Positions 41,249-51,374 of a stretch of DNA of 64,000 bases are shown here, in pieces. Position 1 is the stretch's first letter, and each line of letters starts with the position of its first letter. The notes below the pieces were generated by a model. The model saw nothing but the letters and a program-made list of their open reading frames with translations, was not told where the DNA came from and did not search any database. Origin of the DNA: REEB85 sp018971455 (GTDB lineage: Bacteria; Pseudomonadota; Alphaproteobacteria; Acetobacterales; Acetobacteraceae); assembly GCA_028871195.1 (NCBI GenBank), contig JAGWNT010000008.1:1-64000 (forward strand), given 5' to 3'. The position numbers and the translations under genes are program-made.

Positions 41249-42740
41249 TGCGCGCCTGCACGTAGGCGCGCTCCTCCGCGGTGAGGGCGACCAGCCAGAC
41301 GACGGCGCCGAACACCGCCAGGCACCCGGCAAGCACGACGGCCTGCGGCGCGAGGGCGCGGGCGGCGAGCATCGTCAGCACCGCAAACAGGGCCACGACG
41401 AGCGGCGGCAGCAGGCGCAGCATTTCGGCCGAGAGCGGACGGTAGCTGTGCCAGGCGATCAGCAGCCGCGCGGCATAGGTGGCGATCACGCGCCCGGCCC
41501 AGGCCAGGGCGGCGCCGGCGATGCCGAAGCCGTGGATCAGCGCGAAGAGCGCGGGCACGTAGAGCAGCAGGGAGGCGACCGCGAGCTTGGCGTTGAGGTC
41601 CGGCCGGCCGATGCCGTCGAGCAGGCCGGCAGGCACCGTGTCCGCGCACATGAACAGCACGCCGGCGCCGAGCAGGCGCAGCACGCCGCTCGCCTGGGCC
41701 GCGAAGGACGCGCCGAGCCAGAGGCGAAGAAGCGGCTCGGCAAACCCGATGACCACGAGCGTTGGCGCCAGCAGGCCGACGGCGATGGCGAGCGAGCTGA
41801 AACGGAACAGCCGCGCGGCATGCTGTGGCGACTGGCGATAGGCGGTGGTGATGGCGGGAAAGGCGGTCTGCATGATGGCAACCGGCACCACCGAGAAACG
41901 CACGATGAGGTCGAACGGTGTGGCGTAATAGGCGGTGGCGGCAGCCGACAGGACCGCGGCGATGACGAAGCGGTCCATGTAGAGCATGAGCGGCCAGACG
42001 AAGTTGGACACGGTCAGCCAGCCGCCGAATTGCAGCACCGGCAGCACCGAGCCCCAGGCGAAGCGCGCCTGGCGCAGCGAGGGCATGGATTGCACGCAGA
42101 TGCGCCAGTAGAAATAGGTCATCACCACCCGGCACGCGACGAGCACGAGCATGACCGCGACAAGGCTGTTGAAAAACGGCAGCACCAGCAGCGGGCCGAG
42201 ATAGTACATCGCCAGGATCGGAAGGTTCACCAGATTGGCGCTGGCGAAACGCTGGAATGCCGAAAGCACGCCCCAAAGTGCCGCGTTCAGCACGACAAGC
42301 GGCGCGGAGGCGCAAAGCACGTAGAGCGCCGCCAGCACCTCCCGCTCCAGCGCCGGCGGCAGGTGGAGGGCGAGGGTGGTGTAGAGATGGGCGCCGAGCG
42401 CCATCACCACCGCCCCCACGGCGCCAAGGGCGGTCAGCACGACGATGCCGGTGCGCACCGAGGACGCGGCCTGCGCTTCCTCTCCGGTCGCCAGACGATC
42501 CGCGATCAGGCGGGTGAGCGCGCGGCCGACACCGAAATCGAAAATGCCGAACATGCCGATCAGGCTGAGGGCAAGTGTGAACACGCCCCAGCGCGCGACA
42601 CCGAGTTCGCGAATGAGGAATGGTGTGGCGCCGACCGCGACAATCAGCGGGCCGATGCGGCCAAGCACGTTCCACAGCGCACCGAGGGCAACGGTGCGGG
42701 GGTGGGTGAGGTGCTCGGCGCGCGTGCCGCGCACACTCAT
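41232..42740 (-). CDS. Wzx-like polysaccharide flippase (MATE/MOP family)
   Basis: 502-residue membrane protein with about twelve to fourteen helices, beginning GALWNVLGRIGPLIVAVG after a short cytoplasmic tail and containing FTLALSLIGMFGIFDFGVGRALTR (quoted in parts elsewhere), typical of oligosaccharide flippases. It would move the lipid-linked repeat unit made by the adjacent glycosyltransferases across the inner membrane. It is on the opposite strand from the rest of the EPS operon, and its ATG overlaps the ilvD stop codon, so it is translated from ilvD mRNA. Confidence 0.88.
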   Translation of the reverse strand: MSVRGTRAEHLTHPRTVALGALWNVLGRIGPLIVAVGATPFLIRELGVARWGVFTLALSLIGMFGIFDFGVGRALTRLIADRLATGEEAQAASSVRTGIVVLTALGAVGAVVMALGAHLYTTLALHLPPALEREVLAALYVLCASAPLVVLNAALWGVLSAFQRFASANLVNLPILAMYYLGPLLVLPFFNSLVAVMLVLVACRVVMTYFYWRICVQSMPSLRQARFAWGSVLPVLQFGGWLTVSNFVWPLMLYMDRFVIAAVLSAAATAYYATPFDLIVRFSVVPVAIMQTAFPAITTAYRQSPQHAARLFRFSSLAIAVGLLAPTLVVIGFAEPLLRLWLGASFAAQASGVLRLLGAGVLFMCADTVPAGLLDGIGRPDLNAKLAVASLLLYVPALFALIHGFGIAGAALAWAGRVIATYAARLLIAWHSYRPLSAEMLRLLPPLVVALFAVLTMLAARALAPQAVVLAGCLAVFGAVVWLVALTAEERAYVQARIRRRR

Positions 42741-44455
42741 TCCGCAGCCGTTTCCTGGGCCGTTTCCGGGGCGAGCGGGCCGGTATGCGTCACCGCGCCA
42801 AGATGCGCGGGGCCGACCGCGGCGGCGTATTTCTGCAGCACGCCGGATAGCCTGCGCGGCGGCGGTGGGCGCCAGGCGGCCAGGCGCGCGGCGAGCTCGC
42901 CCTCATGCACCAGCAGGTCGATGCGGGCCGCGGTGGCGTCGATACGGATGCGATCGCCGTCACGCACCACGGCGAGCGGGCCGCCGGCCGCGGCCTCGGG
43001 CCCGGCATAGCCGATGCATATGCCGCGGGTGGCACCGGAGAAACGGCCATCGGTGAGCAGCGCCACCTTCTCGCCCATGCCCTGGCCGTAGATCAGCGCG
43101 GTGACGCCGAGCATCTCGCGCATGCCGGGGCCGCCGCGCGGGCCTTCGTTGCGAATGATTAATACCTCGCCGGCCGCGTAGGCGCGCGCGCGCACCACCC
43201 CCATGCAGGCTTCCTCGCCATCGAACACGCGGGCCGTGCCTTCGAAGACCTGGCTCTTGAGGCCGGCGACCTTCAGCAGCGCGCCGTCCGGGCAGAGATT
43301 GCCGCGCAGCACGACGAGCCCGCCCGAGGTGCTGAGCGGGGTGGCGCAGGAGACCACCACCTGCCCGTCCGGTGCCGGCGCGTCGGCCACGGCCTCGGCA
43401 AGGGTCTGGCCGGTCACGGTGGGGCACGCGCCATCCATGTGGCCGCCGCGGATGAGTTCCTTGATGATCACCTGGCAGCCGCCGATTTCATGGACATCGT
43501 GCGCATGGAAGCGGCCGCCGGGGCGCAGATTGGCGATCACCGGCGTGCGGTGAAAGATCGCCGCCACGTCATCGAGCGTAAAGGCGATGCCGGCCTCGTG
43601 GGCAACGGCGGGAAGATGCAGCCCGGCATTGGTGGACCCGCCGGTGGCCGCGACCAGGGCGGCGGCGTTGGCCAGGCTGGCGCGGGTGACGAGATCGCGC
43701 GGCAGCGGCCCGCCGCGCGCCAGGATGTCGAGCACCAGGCGCCCGCAACGTTCGGCGAGTGCGGCGCGCGCGCTGTGGATCGCCGGCAGCATGGCCGAGC
43801 CGGCGGGGGCGAGGCCGAGCGCCTCGGACACCATGGCCATGGTGTTGGCGGTGAACTGCCCGGCGCAGGCGCCGATCGTGGGCAGGCAGACCCGTTCCAT
43901 GCGCGCCAGATCGCCCTCGCTCCAGGTGCCGGCGAGCACGCCGCCGACCGCCTCGTACGTGTCGAGCATGCTGACGTCGCGGCCCTGGAAGCGGCCGGTG
44001 CCGGCGCTGCCGCCATAGAGGAAGACGCTGGGCAGGTTGCAGCGCACCAGGGCCATCATCATGCCGGGCAGCGTCTTGTCGCAACCGGAGAAGGCGATCA
44101 GGCCGTCATACATATGGCCGGAGGCCACTGCCTCCACCGAATCGGCGATGATCTCGCGACTGACGAGGCTGAAGCGCATGCCTGGATGGTTCATGCTCAT
44201 GCCGTCGGAGACGGCGATGGTGGTGAACTCGAACGGCGTGCCGCCGGCGGCCGCGATGCCGCGCTTGGCATGCTGCGCCTGGGCAGCGAGGCCCATGGTG
44301 CAGGGCGTCACCTCGGCCTGGGTGGTCGCGACGCCGATGAAGGGTTGCGCGATCTGCGCGTCCGACAGGCCCATGCCGCGGAGGAAGGCACGGTGCGGCG
44401 CGCGGTCCAGCCCGTCGACGGTGATGCGCGAGCGCAGAGTGGTCGTCTCGGTCAT
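42737..44455 (-). CDS. ilvD: Dihydroxy-acid dehydratase family protein (IlvD/Edd)
   Basis: 572-residue Fe-S dehydratase. Cluster and active-site cysteines are in EVTPCTMGL, FSGCDKTLPGMMMALVR and TIGACAGQFTANTM; the C-terminal swivelling domain has GGPGMREMLGVTALIYGQGMG in parts and LLTDGRFSGATRGICIGY. IlvD makes 2-keto acids for isoleucine and valine; sugar-acid dehydratases of the same family have similar motifs, so the biosynthetic role is likely but not certain. It is divergent from a branched-chain-type transporter operon and is coupled to wzx. The ATG at 44455 fits the family; an upstream extension is improbable. Confidence 0.9.
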   Translation of the reverse strand: MTETTTLRSRITVDGLDRAPHRAFLRGMGLSDAQIAQPFIGVATTQAEVTPCTMGLAAQAQHAKRGIAAAGGTPFEFTTIAVSDGMSMNHPGMRFSLVSREIIADSVEAVASGHMYDGLIAFSGCDKTLPGMMMALVRCNLPSVFLYGGSAGTGRFQGRDVSMLDTYEAVGGVLAGTWSEGDLARMERVCLPTIGACAGQFTANTMAMVSEALGLAPAGSAMLPAIHSARAALAERCGRLVLDILARGGPLPRDLVTRASLANAAALVAATGGSTNAGLHLPAVAHEAGIAFTLDDVAAIFHRTPVIANLRPGGRFHAHDVHEIGGCQVIIKELIRGGHMDGACPTVTGQTLAEAVADAPAPDGQVVVSCATPLSTSGGLVVLRGNLCPDGALLKVAGLKSQVFEGTARVFDGEEACMGVVRARAYAAGEVLIIRNEGPRGGPGMREMLGVTALIYGQGMGEKVALLTDGRFSGATRGICIGYAGPEAAAGGPLAVVRDGDRIRIDATAARIDLLVHEGELAARLAAWRPPPPRRLSGVLQKYAAAVGPAHLGAVTHTGPLAPETAQETAAE

Positions 44456-44686
44456 GTCGGATCCCGCGCCGTTGAAAGTGAGCCGGTAATTGCTTGAACT
44501 GCCGCGGGCGGCACGATACTCTGAGCGCAAGCAGCCGCAAAGGCTCGCACATATAAGGAGAGCGGCGCCCGAAAAGCATCAGGCGCCGTCTTCATTGGGG
44601 GGTTACGTGGGAGGCCTGTCAGTCCCGATCTGGCGTGGCGGTGCGATTTGTGCCGGAATCGCTGATGCGCGGCGGTTGCGCTGCGC

Positions 44687-45482
44687 ATGAGCGTGGGGAC
44701 CGGGCGCGACGACGGCGATCTGTTGCAGGTTCAGGACGTGATCATGCGCTTTGGCGGCATTGTCGCCTTGGCGGGAGTCTCGTTCAACGTCGGCCGGCGG
44801 CAGATCTGCGGCCTGATTGGGCCCAACGGATCGGGCAAGACCACGCTGTTCAACTGCATCAGCGGCATCTATCGCCATGGCAGCGGCGATATCCGTTTCG
44901 AGGGGCGCTCCCTCTCGGGCCTGGCGCGCCACCGCATGGCCGGGCTCGGCATCGGCCGCACCTTCCAGAATGTCGCGCTGTTCAACAGCATGACGGTGCG
45001 CGACAACATGCTGGTGGGGGCGCACCATCTGGCGCATTCGGGCTTCGTCGCGGCCATGCTGCGCCTGCCCGCGACGCGCCGGGAAGAGGCGGCGATGCAG
45101 GCCACGCTGGATGAGCTGCTCGACCTGCTCGATCTGCGGGCGGTGGCGGAGCGGCAGGTGTCCAGCCTGCCTTTCGGCACGCGCAAGCGGGTGGAGCTGG
45201 CGCGCGCGCTGATCGGGCGGCCCAAGCTGCTGCTGCTCGACGAGCCGGCCGGCGGGCTGAACCATACCGAGGTGGAGGAACTGGAGCGCCTGCTGCGCCA
45301 GATCCGCGCGCATTTCGATCTCAGCATCCTGCTCGTCGAGCATCATATGAATCTCGTCATGCGGGTGTCCGACAGCGTGGTGGCGCTGGAATTCGGCCTC
45401 AAGATCGCCGACGGCACGCCGGAGGCGGTGCAGCGCGAGCCCGAGGTGATCCGCGCCTATCTCGGCGAGACGGAGGCCGTGC

Positions 45483-45493
<11 letters not shown>
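44687..45493 (+). CDS. livG: Branched-chain amino acid/amide ABC transporter ATP-binding protein (LivG)
   Basis: 268-residue ATPase: Walker A GPNGSGKTTLFNCISG, GLGIGRTFQNVALFNSMTVR, signature LPFGTRKRVELARAL, Walker B LLLLDEPAGGLNH, and H-loop LLVEHHMNLVMRVS, with the LivG-specific C-terminal tail. It opens the second Liv operon (livG-livF-livH-livM and two binding proteins). The 231-bp divergent gap to ilvD includes a TTGAAC-N15-GATACT promoter-like pair and a 7-bp stem (CGGCGCC at 44563, GGCGCCG at 44582) without a clear T-run. The ATG has only a weak Shine-Dalgarno. Confidence 0.94.
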
Positions 45494-46187
<694 letters not shown>

Positions 46188-46203
46188 AACGAAGGGCGCG
46201 GGC

Positions 46204-47076
46204 ATGGACGGCTTGCTGCATCAGGTGTTTTCGGGGCTGGCGACGGGGGGTATCTATGCCAGCGTGGCGCTGGCCCTGGTGATGATCTACCAGGCCACGC
46301 ACCATGTGAACTTCGCCCAGGGCGAGATGGCGATGTTCTCGACCTACATCGCGCTGACGCTGATCCAGGCCGGTGTGCCGTACTGGTGGGCCTTCGCCAT
46401 CACGCTGGTGGTGTCGTTCGCCATCGGCGCGGTGATCCAGCGCGTGCTGATGACGCCGATGGCCAACGCGCCGGTGCTTGCCTCCGTCGGCATCTTCATC
46501 GGCCTGCTGCTGATGTTCAACAGCTGCGCCGGCTGGTTCTTCGGCTACACGCTCAAGCCCTTCCCCTCGCCCTTCGGCGAGGGGAAGCCGATGCTGGCCG
46601 GCTATCTGTCGCGCCACGAGCTGGGCTCGACCGCGGTGACACTGGCGGTGCTGCTGTCGGTGTGGGCGTTCTTCCGCTTCACCAGGCTCGGGCTGGCGAT
46701 GCGGGCGGCGGCCTACAACCCGGCATCGAGCCGGCTGGTCGGCGTGAACGTGGACCGCATGCTGGCTCTCGGCTGGGGGCTCGCCGCGGCGATCGGGGCG
46801 ATTGCCGGCATGATGGTGGCGCATGTGGTCTTCCTCGAGCCCAATATGATGTCCGGCGTGCTGCTCTACGCCTTTGCCGGCGCTTTGCTGGGCGGCATCA
46901 CCAGCCCGATGGGCGCGGTGATCGGCGGCTTCGTCGTCGGCGTCCTGGAGAATCTGGGCGGCGCCTACGTGGTGGGCGCCGAGCTGAAGCTGTCGCTGGC
47001 GCTGGTCATCATCGTCGCCGTGCTGGTCATCAAACCGTCCGGCCTGTTCGGCCGCACCATCGTGAGCCGGGTGTGA
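46204..47076 (+). CDS. livH: Branched-chain amino acid/amide ABC transporter permease (LivH)
   Basis: 290-residue permease with eight predicted helices: LLHQVFSGLATGGIYASVAL at the start, VNFAQGEMAMFSTYIAL, and the C-terminal coupling segment YAFAGALLGGITSPMGAV. Length is normal for LivH, unlike the longer copy at 30.6-31.6 kb. It is followed by livM with a TGATG stop-start overlap. The substrate is set by the two binding proteins downstream. Confidence 0.94.
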   Translation: MDGLLHQVFSGLATGGIYASVALALVMIYQATHHVNFAQGEMAMFSTYIALTLIQAGVPYWWAFAITLVVSFAIGAVIQRVLMTPMANAPVLASVGIFIGLLLMFNSCAGWFFGYTLKPFPSPFGEGKPMLAGYLSRHELGSTAVTLAVLLSVWAFFRFTRLGLAMRAAAYNPASSRLVGVNVDRMLALGWGLAAAIGAIAGMMVAHVVFLEPNMMSGVLLYAFAGALLGGITSPMGAVIGGFVVGVLENLGGAYVVGAELKLSLALVIIVAVLVIKPSGLFGRTIVSRV

Positions 47077-48020
47077 TGGGCCGCACCCTGCTCCGCCACT
47101 GGCCGCTGCTGTTCCTGGCCTTCGCCGCGGTGGTGCCGACCGTGGCCCTCAGCAATTACCAGCTCTTCCAGCTCACCATGGTGGCGGTCTATGCGGTGGC
47201 CATTCTCGGCCTCAACATCGTCACCGGCTTCAACGGCCAGATCTCGCTCGGCCATGGCGCGTTCTATGCCGTCGGCGCCTATGTCACCGCCATCATGATG
47301 GACAAATGGGGCGTGCCGTACTGGGCGACGCTGCCGGTCTCCGCGCTGATCTGCGCGTGCACCGGCTTTCTGGTCGGCCTGCCGGCGCTGCGGCTGGGCG
47401 GGCTCTACCTGGCGCTGACCACTTTCGCGCTGGCGGTGGCGACGCCGCAATTGCTGAAATACAAGCTCTTCGAGGGCTGGACCGGCGGCGTGCAGGGCAT
47501 CGTCATCGACAAGCCGGACCCGCCCTTCGGCCTGCCGATCAACGCCGACCAGTGGCTCTATCTGTTCAGCCTCGCGGTGGCGGCGGTGATGTTCCTGCTC
47601 GCCGCCAATCTGGTGCGCGGGCGCATCGGGCGGGCGATGATGGCGGTGCGCGACCAGCCGACGGCGGCCGAGGCGATGGGCATCGATCTGGCCATGTTCA
47701 AGACGCGGACCTTCGCGGTCAGCGCCATGCTGACCGGCATTGCGGGCTCGCTCGGCGCCATCGCCATCCAGTTCGTCGCCCCGGACAGTTTCGCGGTGTT
47801 TCTCTCCATCACGCTCTTCGTCGGTCTGGTGGTGGGTGGCGTCGCCTCCATCGGGGGGACAATCTTCGGCGCCTTCTTCATCGAGTTCGTGCCCAACCTC
47901 GCCGAACAGGTCTCCAAGGCCGCACCCGGCGCGGTCTATGGCATCATCCTGATCGCCTTCCTGTTTCTCATGCCGGGCGGGCTCGCCGGCGCCTTGCGCA
48001 AGCTGCTGCGCCTGGCCTGA
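47076..48020 (+). CDS. livM: Branched-chain amino acid/amide ABC transporter permease (LivM)
   Basis: 314-residue permease with about ten helices. LivM signatures are NIVTGFNGQISLGHGAFYA, the large loop with GWTGGVQGI, and the coupling segment RDQPTAAEAMGIDLAMFKTR. It overlaps livH by one base and precedes the first binding protein gene by 47 bp, in which a strong GGAGGAAA ribosome-binding site stands. In contrast to the other Liv locus in this window, it is not fused to an ATPase. Confidence 0.94.
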   Translation: MGRTLLRHWPLLFLAFAAVVPTVALSNYQLFQLTMVAVYAVAILGLNIVTGFNGQISLGHGAFYAVGAYVTAIMMDKWGVPYWATLPVSALICACTGFLVGLPALRLGGLYLALTTFALAVATPQLLKYKLFEGWTGGVQGIVIDKPDPPFGLPINADQWLYLFSLAVAAVMFLLAANLVRGRIGRAMMAVRDQPTAAEAMGIDLAMFKTRTFAVSAMLTGIAGSLGAIAIQFVAPDSFAVFLSITLFVGLVVGGVASIGGTIFGAFFIEFVPNLAEQVSKAAPGAVYGIILIAFLFLMPGGLAGALRKLLRLA

Positions 48021-48067
48021 GAGGGCTTGCCGGACCGTTGACTGCCACATCACGGAGGAAACCAACG

Positions 48068-49282
48068 ATGCAACGCCGCACACTGCTTTCCACGATCGGA
48101 TTGTCGACGCTCGGCGCCATGGCCGGTCTCGGCCGGCCGGGTGCGGCCGATGCCGCGACGCCGGGGGTGAGCGCGACCGAGATCAAGATCGGCAACACCG
48201 AGGCCTATAGCGGGCCGGCCTCGGCCTATGGCGCGATCGGCCATGGGCTGGTCGCCTATTTCAAGATGGTCAACGACCAGGGCGGCGTCGGGGGCCGCAA
48301 GATCAACTTCATCACCGTCGATGACGGTTACTCGCCGCCGCGCACGGTGGAGCAGACGCGCCGGCTGGTCGAGCAGGATGGCGTGGCATTCATTCTCAAC
48401 GCCCTCGGCACGCCGAACAACACGGCGATCGAGAAATACATGAATGCGAAGAAGGTGCCGCAGCTCTTCGTCGCCACGGGGGCGGACAAGTGGGGCGACT
48501 ATCAGCATTATCACTGGACGATGGGCTGGCAGCCCAGCTACCGCATCGAGGCGGCGGTCTATGCCAAGGACATCTTGGCCAACAAGCCGGGCGCCAAGAT
48601 CGGCATCCTCTACCAGAACGATGATTTCGGCAAAGACTACATCGCCGGAATGCAGGACGGGCTGGGCGCGAAGTTCAAGGCCATGGTCGTCAAGACGGCG
48701 TCCTACGAGGTGACCGATCCCACCATCGACAGCCAGATCGTCACCCTGCAGGGCGCCGGCGCTGACACGCTGCTGGTGGCGGCGACGCCGAAATTCGCCG
48801 CACAGGCGATCCGCAAGGTGTTCGACATAAACTGGAAACCGCTGTTCTTCATGACCAACGTCTCCAGCTCGGTGGGTGCCGTGATCAAGCCGGCGGGCTT
48901 CGACAAGGCGGTGGGCGTGACCACGGTCGGCTACGCCAAGGACCCGACCGACGCCGCGTGGGCGAACGATGCCGGCATGCAGGAATGGCGCGGCTTCATG
49001 GCGAAATACATGCCGAATGCCGATCTGTCGGACGCCAACTACGTCTATGCCTATGGCGTCGGCGTCACCACGATGCAGGTGCTCCGCCAGTGCGGCAAGG
49101 ATTTCTCGCGCGCCAACATCATGAAGCAGGCGGCGAACCTGCACGACCTGGTGGTGCCGACCCTGCTGCCGGGCATCAAGATCAACACCAGCCCGACCAA
49201 CTACCATCCGATCCGCCAGATGCAGTTGCAGAAGTGGAACGGCAAGACGTGGGAGCGGTTCGGCCAGATCGTCGGCGCCTGA
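48068..49282 (+). CDS. Periplasmic Liv-type substrate-binding protein 1
   Basis: 404-residue type I periplasmic binding protein with a twin-arginine-like signal (MQRRTLLSTIGLSTLGAMAG). The mature protein starts at about VSATEIKIGNTEAYSGPAS, followed by VNDQGGVGGRKINFITVDDG and PPRTVEQTRRLVEQD, all typical of the LivJ/amide-binding family. It delivers an amino acid, amide or organic acid to LivHMGF. It is closely related along its whole length to the next gene, from which it is separated by a strong hairpin. Confidence 0.93.
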   Translation: MQRRTLLSTIGLSTLGAMAGLGRPGAADAATPGVSATEIKIGNTEAYSGPASAYGAIGHGLVAYFKMVNDQGGVGGRKINFITVDDGYSPPRTVEQTRRLVEQDGVAFILNALGTPNNTAIEKYMNAKKVPQLFVATGADKWGDYQHYHWTMGWQPSYRIEAAVYAKDILANKPGAKIGILYQNDDFGKDYIAGMQDGLGAKFKAMVVKTASYEVTDPTIDSQIVTLQGAGADTLLVAATPKFAAQAIRKVFDINWKPLFFMTNVSSSVGAVIKPAGFDKAVGVTTVGYAKDPTDAAWANDAGMQEWRGFMAKYMPNADLSDANYVYAYGVGVTTMQVLRQCGKDFSRANIMKQAANLHDLVVPTLLPGIKINTSPTNYHPIRQMQLQKWNGKTWERFGQIVGA

Positions 49283-49300
49283 AGCGGATGACGTGACGAC

Positions 49301-49325
49301 CCGCGGGGCCCGCGCGGCCCCGCGG
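49301..49325. repeat. Perfect 10-bp stem-loop between paralogous binding-protein genes
   Basis: CCGCGGGGCC and GGCCCCGCGG pair perfectly around the loop CGCGC. There is no following T-run, so it is not a typical intrinsic terminator. Placed 18 bp after the first binding protein stop and 54 bp before the next start, it may protect the upstream mRNA from 3' decay or reduce read-through, as known for hairpins after binding-protein genes in transporter operons. Confidence 0.7.
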
Positions 49326-49379
49326 CGCGAGGCAAGGAGCTGAAGAAAACCAACAAACACCACGACAGGGAGGCTTGAG

Positions 49380-50582
49380 ATGCATCGCCGCACGCTGCTT
49401 TCGACCATCGGTGCCGCCGCTGCCATGGGCGCCATGCCGCGCGCCCATGCGGCGACGGTGGGTGTCACCAAGACCGAGATCAAGATCGGCAACATCGACG
49501 CCTATAGCGGCCCCGCCTCGGCCTACGGCGCGATCGCCCGCGGGCTGACCGCCTACTGGAAGATGGTCAATGACGGCGGCGGCATTCATGGCCGCAAGAT
49601 CAACTTCATTTCCCTCGATGACGGCTATATCCCGTCCAAGACCGTCGAGCAGGCCCGCCGGCTGGTGGAGCAGGACCAGGTGGCCTTCCTGCTCAACCCG
49701 CTCGGCACGCCGACCAACTCGGCGATCCAGAAATACATGAACGTCAAGAAGGTGCCGCAGCTTTTCGTCTCGACCGGGGCGGACAAATTCGCCGACTACA
49801 AGCACTTCCCCTGGACCATGGGCTGGCAGCCGAGCTACCGGACGGAGGCGCAGATCTACGGCCAGCACATCCTCGCCGAGAAGCCGAACGCCAAGATTGC
49901 GATTCTTTATCAGAACGATGATTTCGGCAAGGACTACGTCATCGGGCTGAAGGAGTTCCTCGGCAAGAACTACGCGAAGCACGTCGTCAAGGAAGCGTCC
50001 TACGAGGTGACGGACCCTACCATCGACAGCCAGGCGGTGGCGATGAAGGATTCCGGCGCCGATGTCGTGCTGACCGCGGCAACGCCGAAATTCGCCGCCC
50101 AGATGATCCGCAAGATCCACGATCTCGGCTGGTCGCCGCTGCACATGCTGACCAACGTGTCGATTTCGGTGGGCTCGGTGATCAACCCGGCCGGACCGCA
50201 GAACGCGGTGGGCATCGTGACGGCGCTGTACGCCAAGGATCCGACGGACCCTGCCTGGGCCAATGATGCGGGCATGAACGAATGGCGCGCCTTCATGAAG
50301 AAATACATGCCGGGCGCCGACACCACCGATTCGAACTACGTGTTCGCCTATGGCGTCGCCACCACGGCCCGCCAGTTCCTGACGCAGTGCGGTAACAATC
50401 TGTCGCGCGAGAACATCCTCAAGCAGGTGACGAACCTGCACAACCTGAAGGTGCCGACGCTGCTGCCCGGCATCGTGATCAACACCAGCCCGACCAATTA
50501 CCACCCGATCCGCCAGATGCAGCTGGCGAAATGGGACGGCAAGACCTGGGCGCGCTTCGGCAATGTGGTGGCCGGGGCGTAA
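49380..50582 (+). CDS. Periplasmic Liv-type substrate-binding protein 2
   Basis: 400-residue paralog of the preceding protein, with the same kind of signal (MHRRTLLSTIGAAAAMGAM) and nearly matching blocks such as TEIKIGNIDAYSGPASAYGA, KKVPQLFVSTGADKFADY, MGWQPSYRTEAQIY and SPTNYHPIRQMQL. The pair most likely arose by tandem duplication and may widen the transporter's ligand range. A GGGAGG ribosome-binding site lies at good spacing. It ends the operon, 24 bp from the convergent SDR gene. Confidence 0.93.
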   Translation: MHRRTLLSTIGAAAAMGAMPRAHAATVGVTKTEIKIGNIDAYSGPASAYGAIARGLTAYWKMVNDGGGIHGRKINFISLDDGYIPSKTVEQARRLVEQDQVAFLLNPLGTPTNSAIQKYMNVKKVPQLFVSTGADKFADYKHFPWTMGWQPSYRTEAQIYGQHILAEKPNAKIAILYQNDDFGKDYVIGLKEFLGKNYAKHVVKEASYEVTDPTIDSQAVAMKDSGADVVLTAATPKFAAQMIRKIHDLGWSPLHMLTNVSISVGSVINPAGPQNAVGIVTALYAKDPTDPAWANDAGMNEWRAFMKKYMPGADTTDSNYVFAYGVATTARQFLTQCGNNLSRENILKQVTNLHNLKVPTLLPGIVINTSPTNYHPIRQMQLAKWDGKTWARFGNVVAGA

Positions 50583-50606
50583 CGGCCGCCGGAGGGCAAA
50601 GGCGCC

Positions 50607-51374
50607 TCAGGCGGCCGAATAGCCGCCATCGATCGTGTAGGCCGCGCCGGTGACGAAGCCGGCGCGGTCCGCGCACAGCCAGACGACCGCCTCGGCGATC
50701 TCCTCCGGCCGGCCGAGGCGGCGCTGCGGCACCATCGCCATCAGCGCCTCGCCACGCCGCTGCACGGTGTCGGCGGTCATAGGCGTCTGCACGTAGCCGG
50801 GACAGACGGCGTTCACGCGAATATTGCTGCCCGCATATTCGAGGGCCGCCGCCCGCGTCGCGCCGATCACGCCGTGCTTGCTCGCCGTGTAGGCGGCGGC
50901 ACCCGGCAGTCCGACCAGCCCGGCGATGGAGGCGGTGTTGACGATGGCGCCGCCGCCCTGGGCCTGCATCTGGCGCAGCTCGTGCTTCATGCACAGGAAC
51001 ACGCCGGTCAGGTTCACCGCCAGCACGCCGGCCCAGGCCGCCTCGGACAGTTCGGCGGTCTTCTGCCCGGCCGAGCCGGTGGCGGCCGGCGCGATGCCGG
51101 CATTGTTGAAGGCGCAGTCGAGCCGGCCGAAGGCGGCCACGGCACGGGCGAGCATGGCCGCCACCTCGTCCTCGCGCGTCACGTCGGTCACGCTCGCCAC
51201 GGCCTGCCCGCCGGCGGCGTTGATCTGGGCCAGGACGCCGTCGAGATCGCTGCCCGCGCGGTCGGCCAGCAGCACGCGCGCGCCCTCGCGCACCATCAGC
51301 AGGGCGGTGGCCCGCCCGATGCCGGACGCGGCGCCGGTGACCAGGGCGGATTTGCCGGCCAGCAGCCCCGTCAT
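50607..51374 (-). CDS. Short-chain dehydrogenase/reductase (SDR)
   Basis: 255-residue classical SDR: cofactor motif TGAASGIGRATAL, NNAG in FNNAGIAPAA, catalytic serine in VNTASIAGLVG, and YxxxK in AAYTASKHGVIG, followed by NAVCPGYVQTPM and the C-terminal TGAAYTIDGGYSAA. An acidic residue after the second strand (LLADRAG) suggests NAD(H) preference. The ATG at 51374 overlaps the esterase stop (ATGA). Probably acts with the esterase and the DapA-family lyase in one catabolic unit; the substrate is unknown. Confidence 0.93.
   Translation of the reverse strand: MTGLLAGKSALVTGAASGIGRATALLMVREGARVLLADRAGSDLDGVLAQINAAGGQAVASVTDVTREDEVAAMLARAVAAFGRLDCAFNNAGIAPAATGSAGQKTAELSEAAWAGVLAVNLTGVFLCMKHELRQMQAQGGGAIVNTASIAGLVGLPGAAAYTASKHGVIGATRAAALEYAGSNIRVNAVCPGYVQTPMTADTVQRRGEALMAMVPQRRLGRPEEIAEAVVWLCADRAGFVTGAAYTIDGGYSAA

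Noticed and set aside
44563..44588. Intrinsic terminator or attenuator between ilvD and livG
   Set aside because: The CGGCGCC/GGCGCCG stem has a 12-nt loop and no clean T-run in either direction, so termination is not supported.
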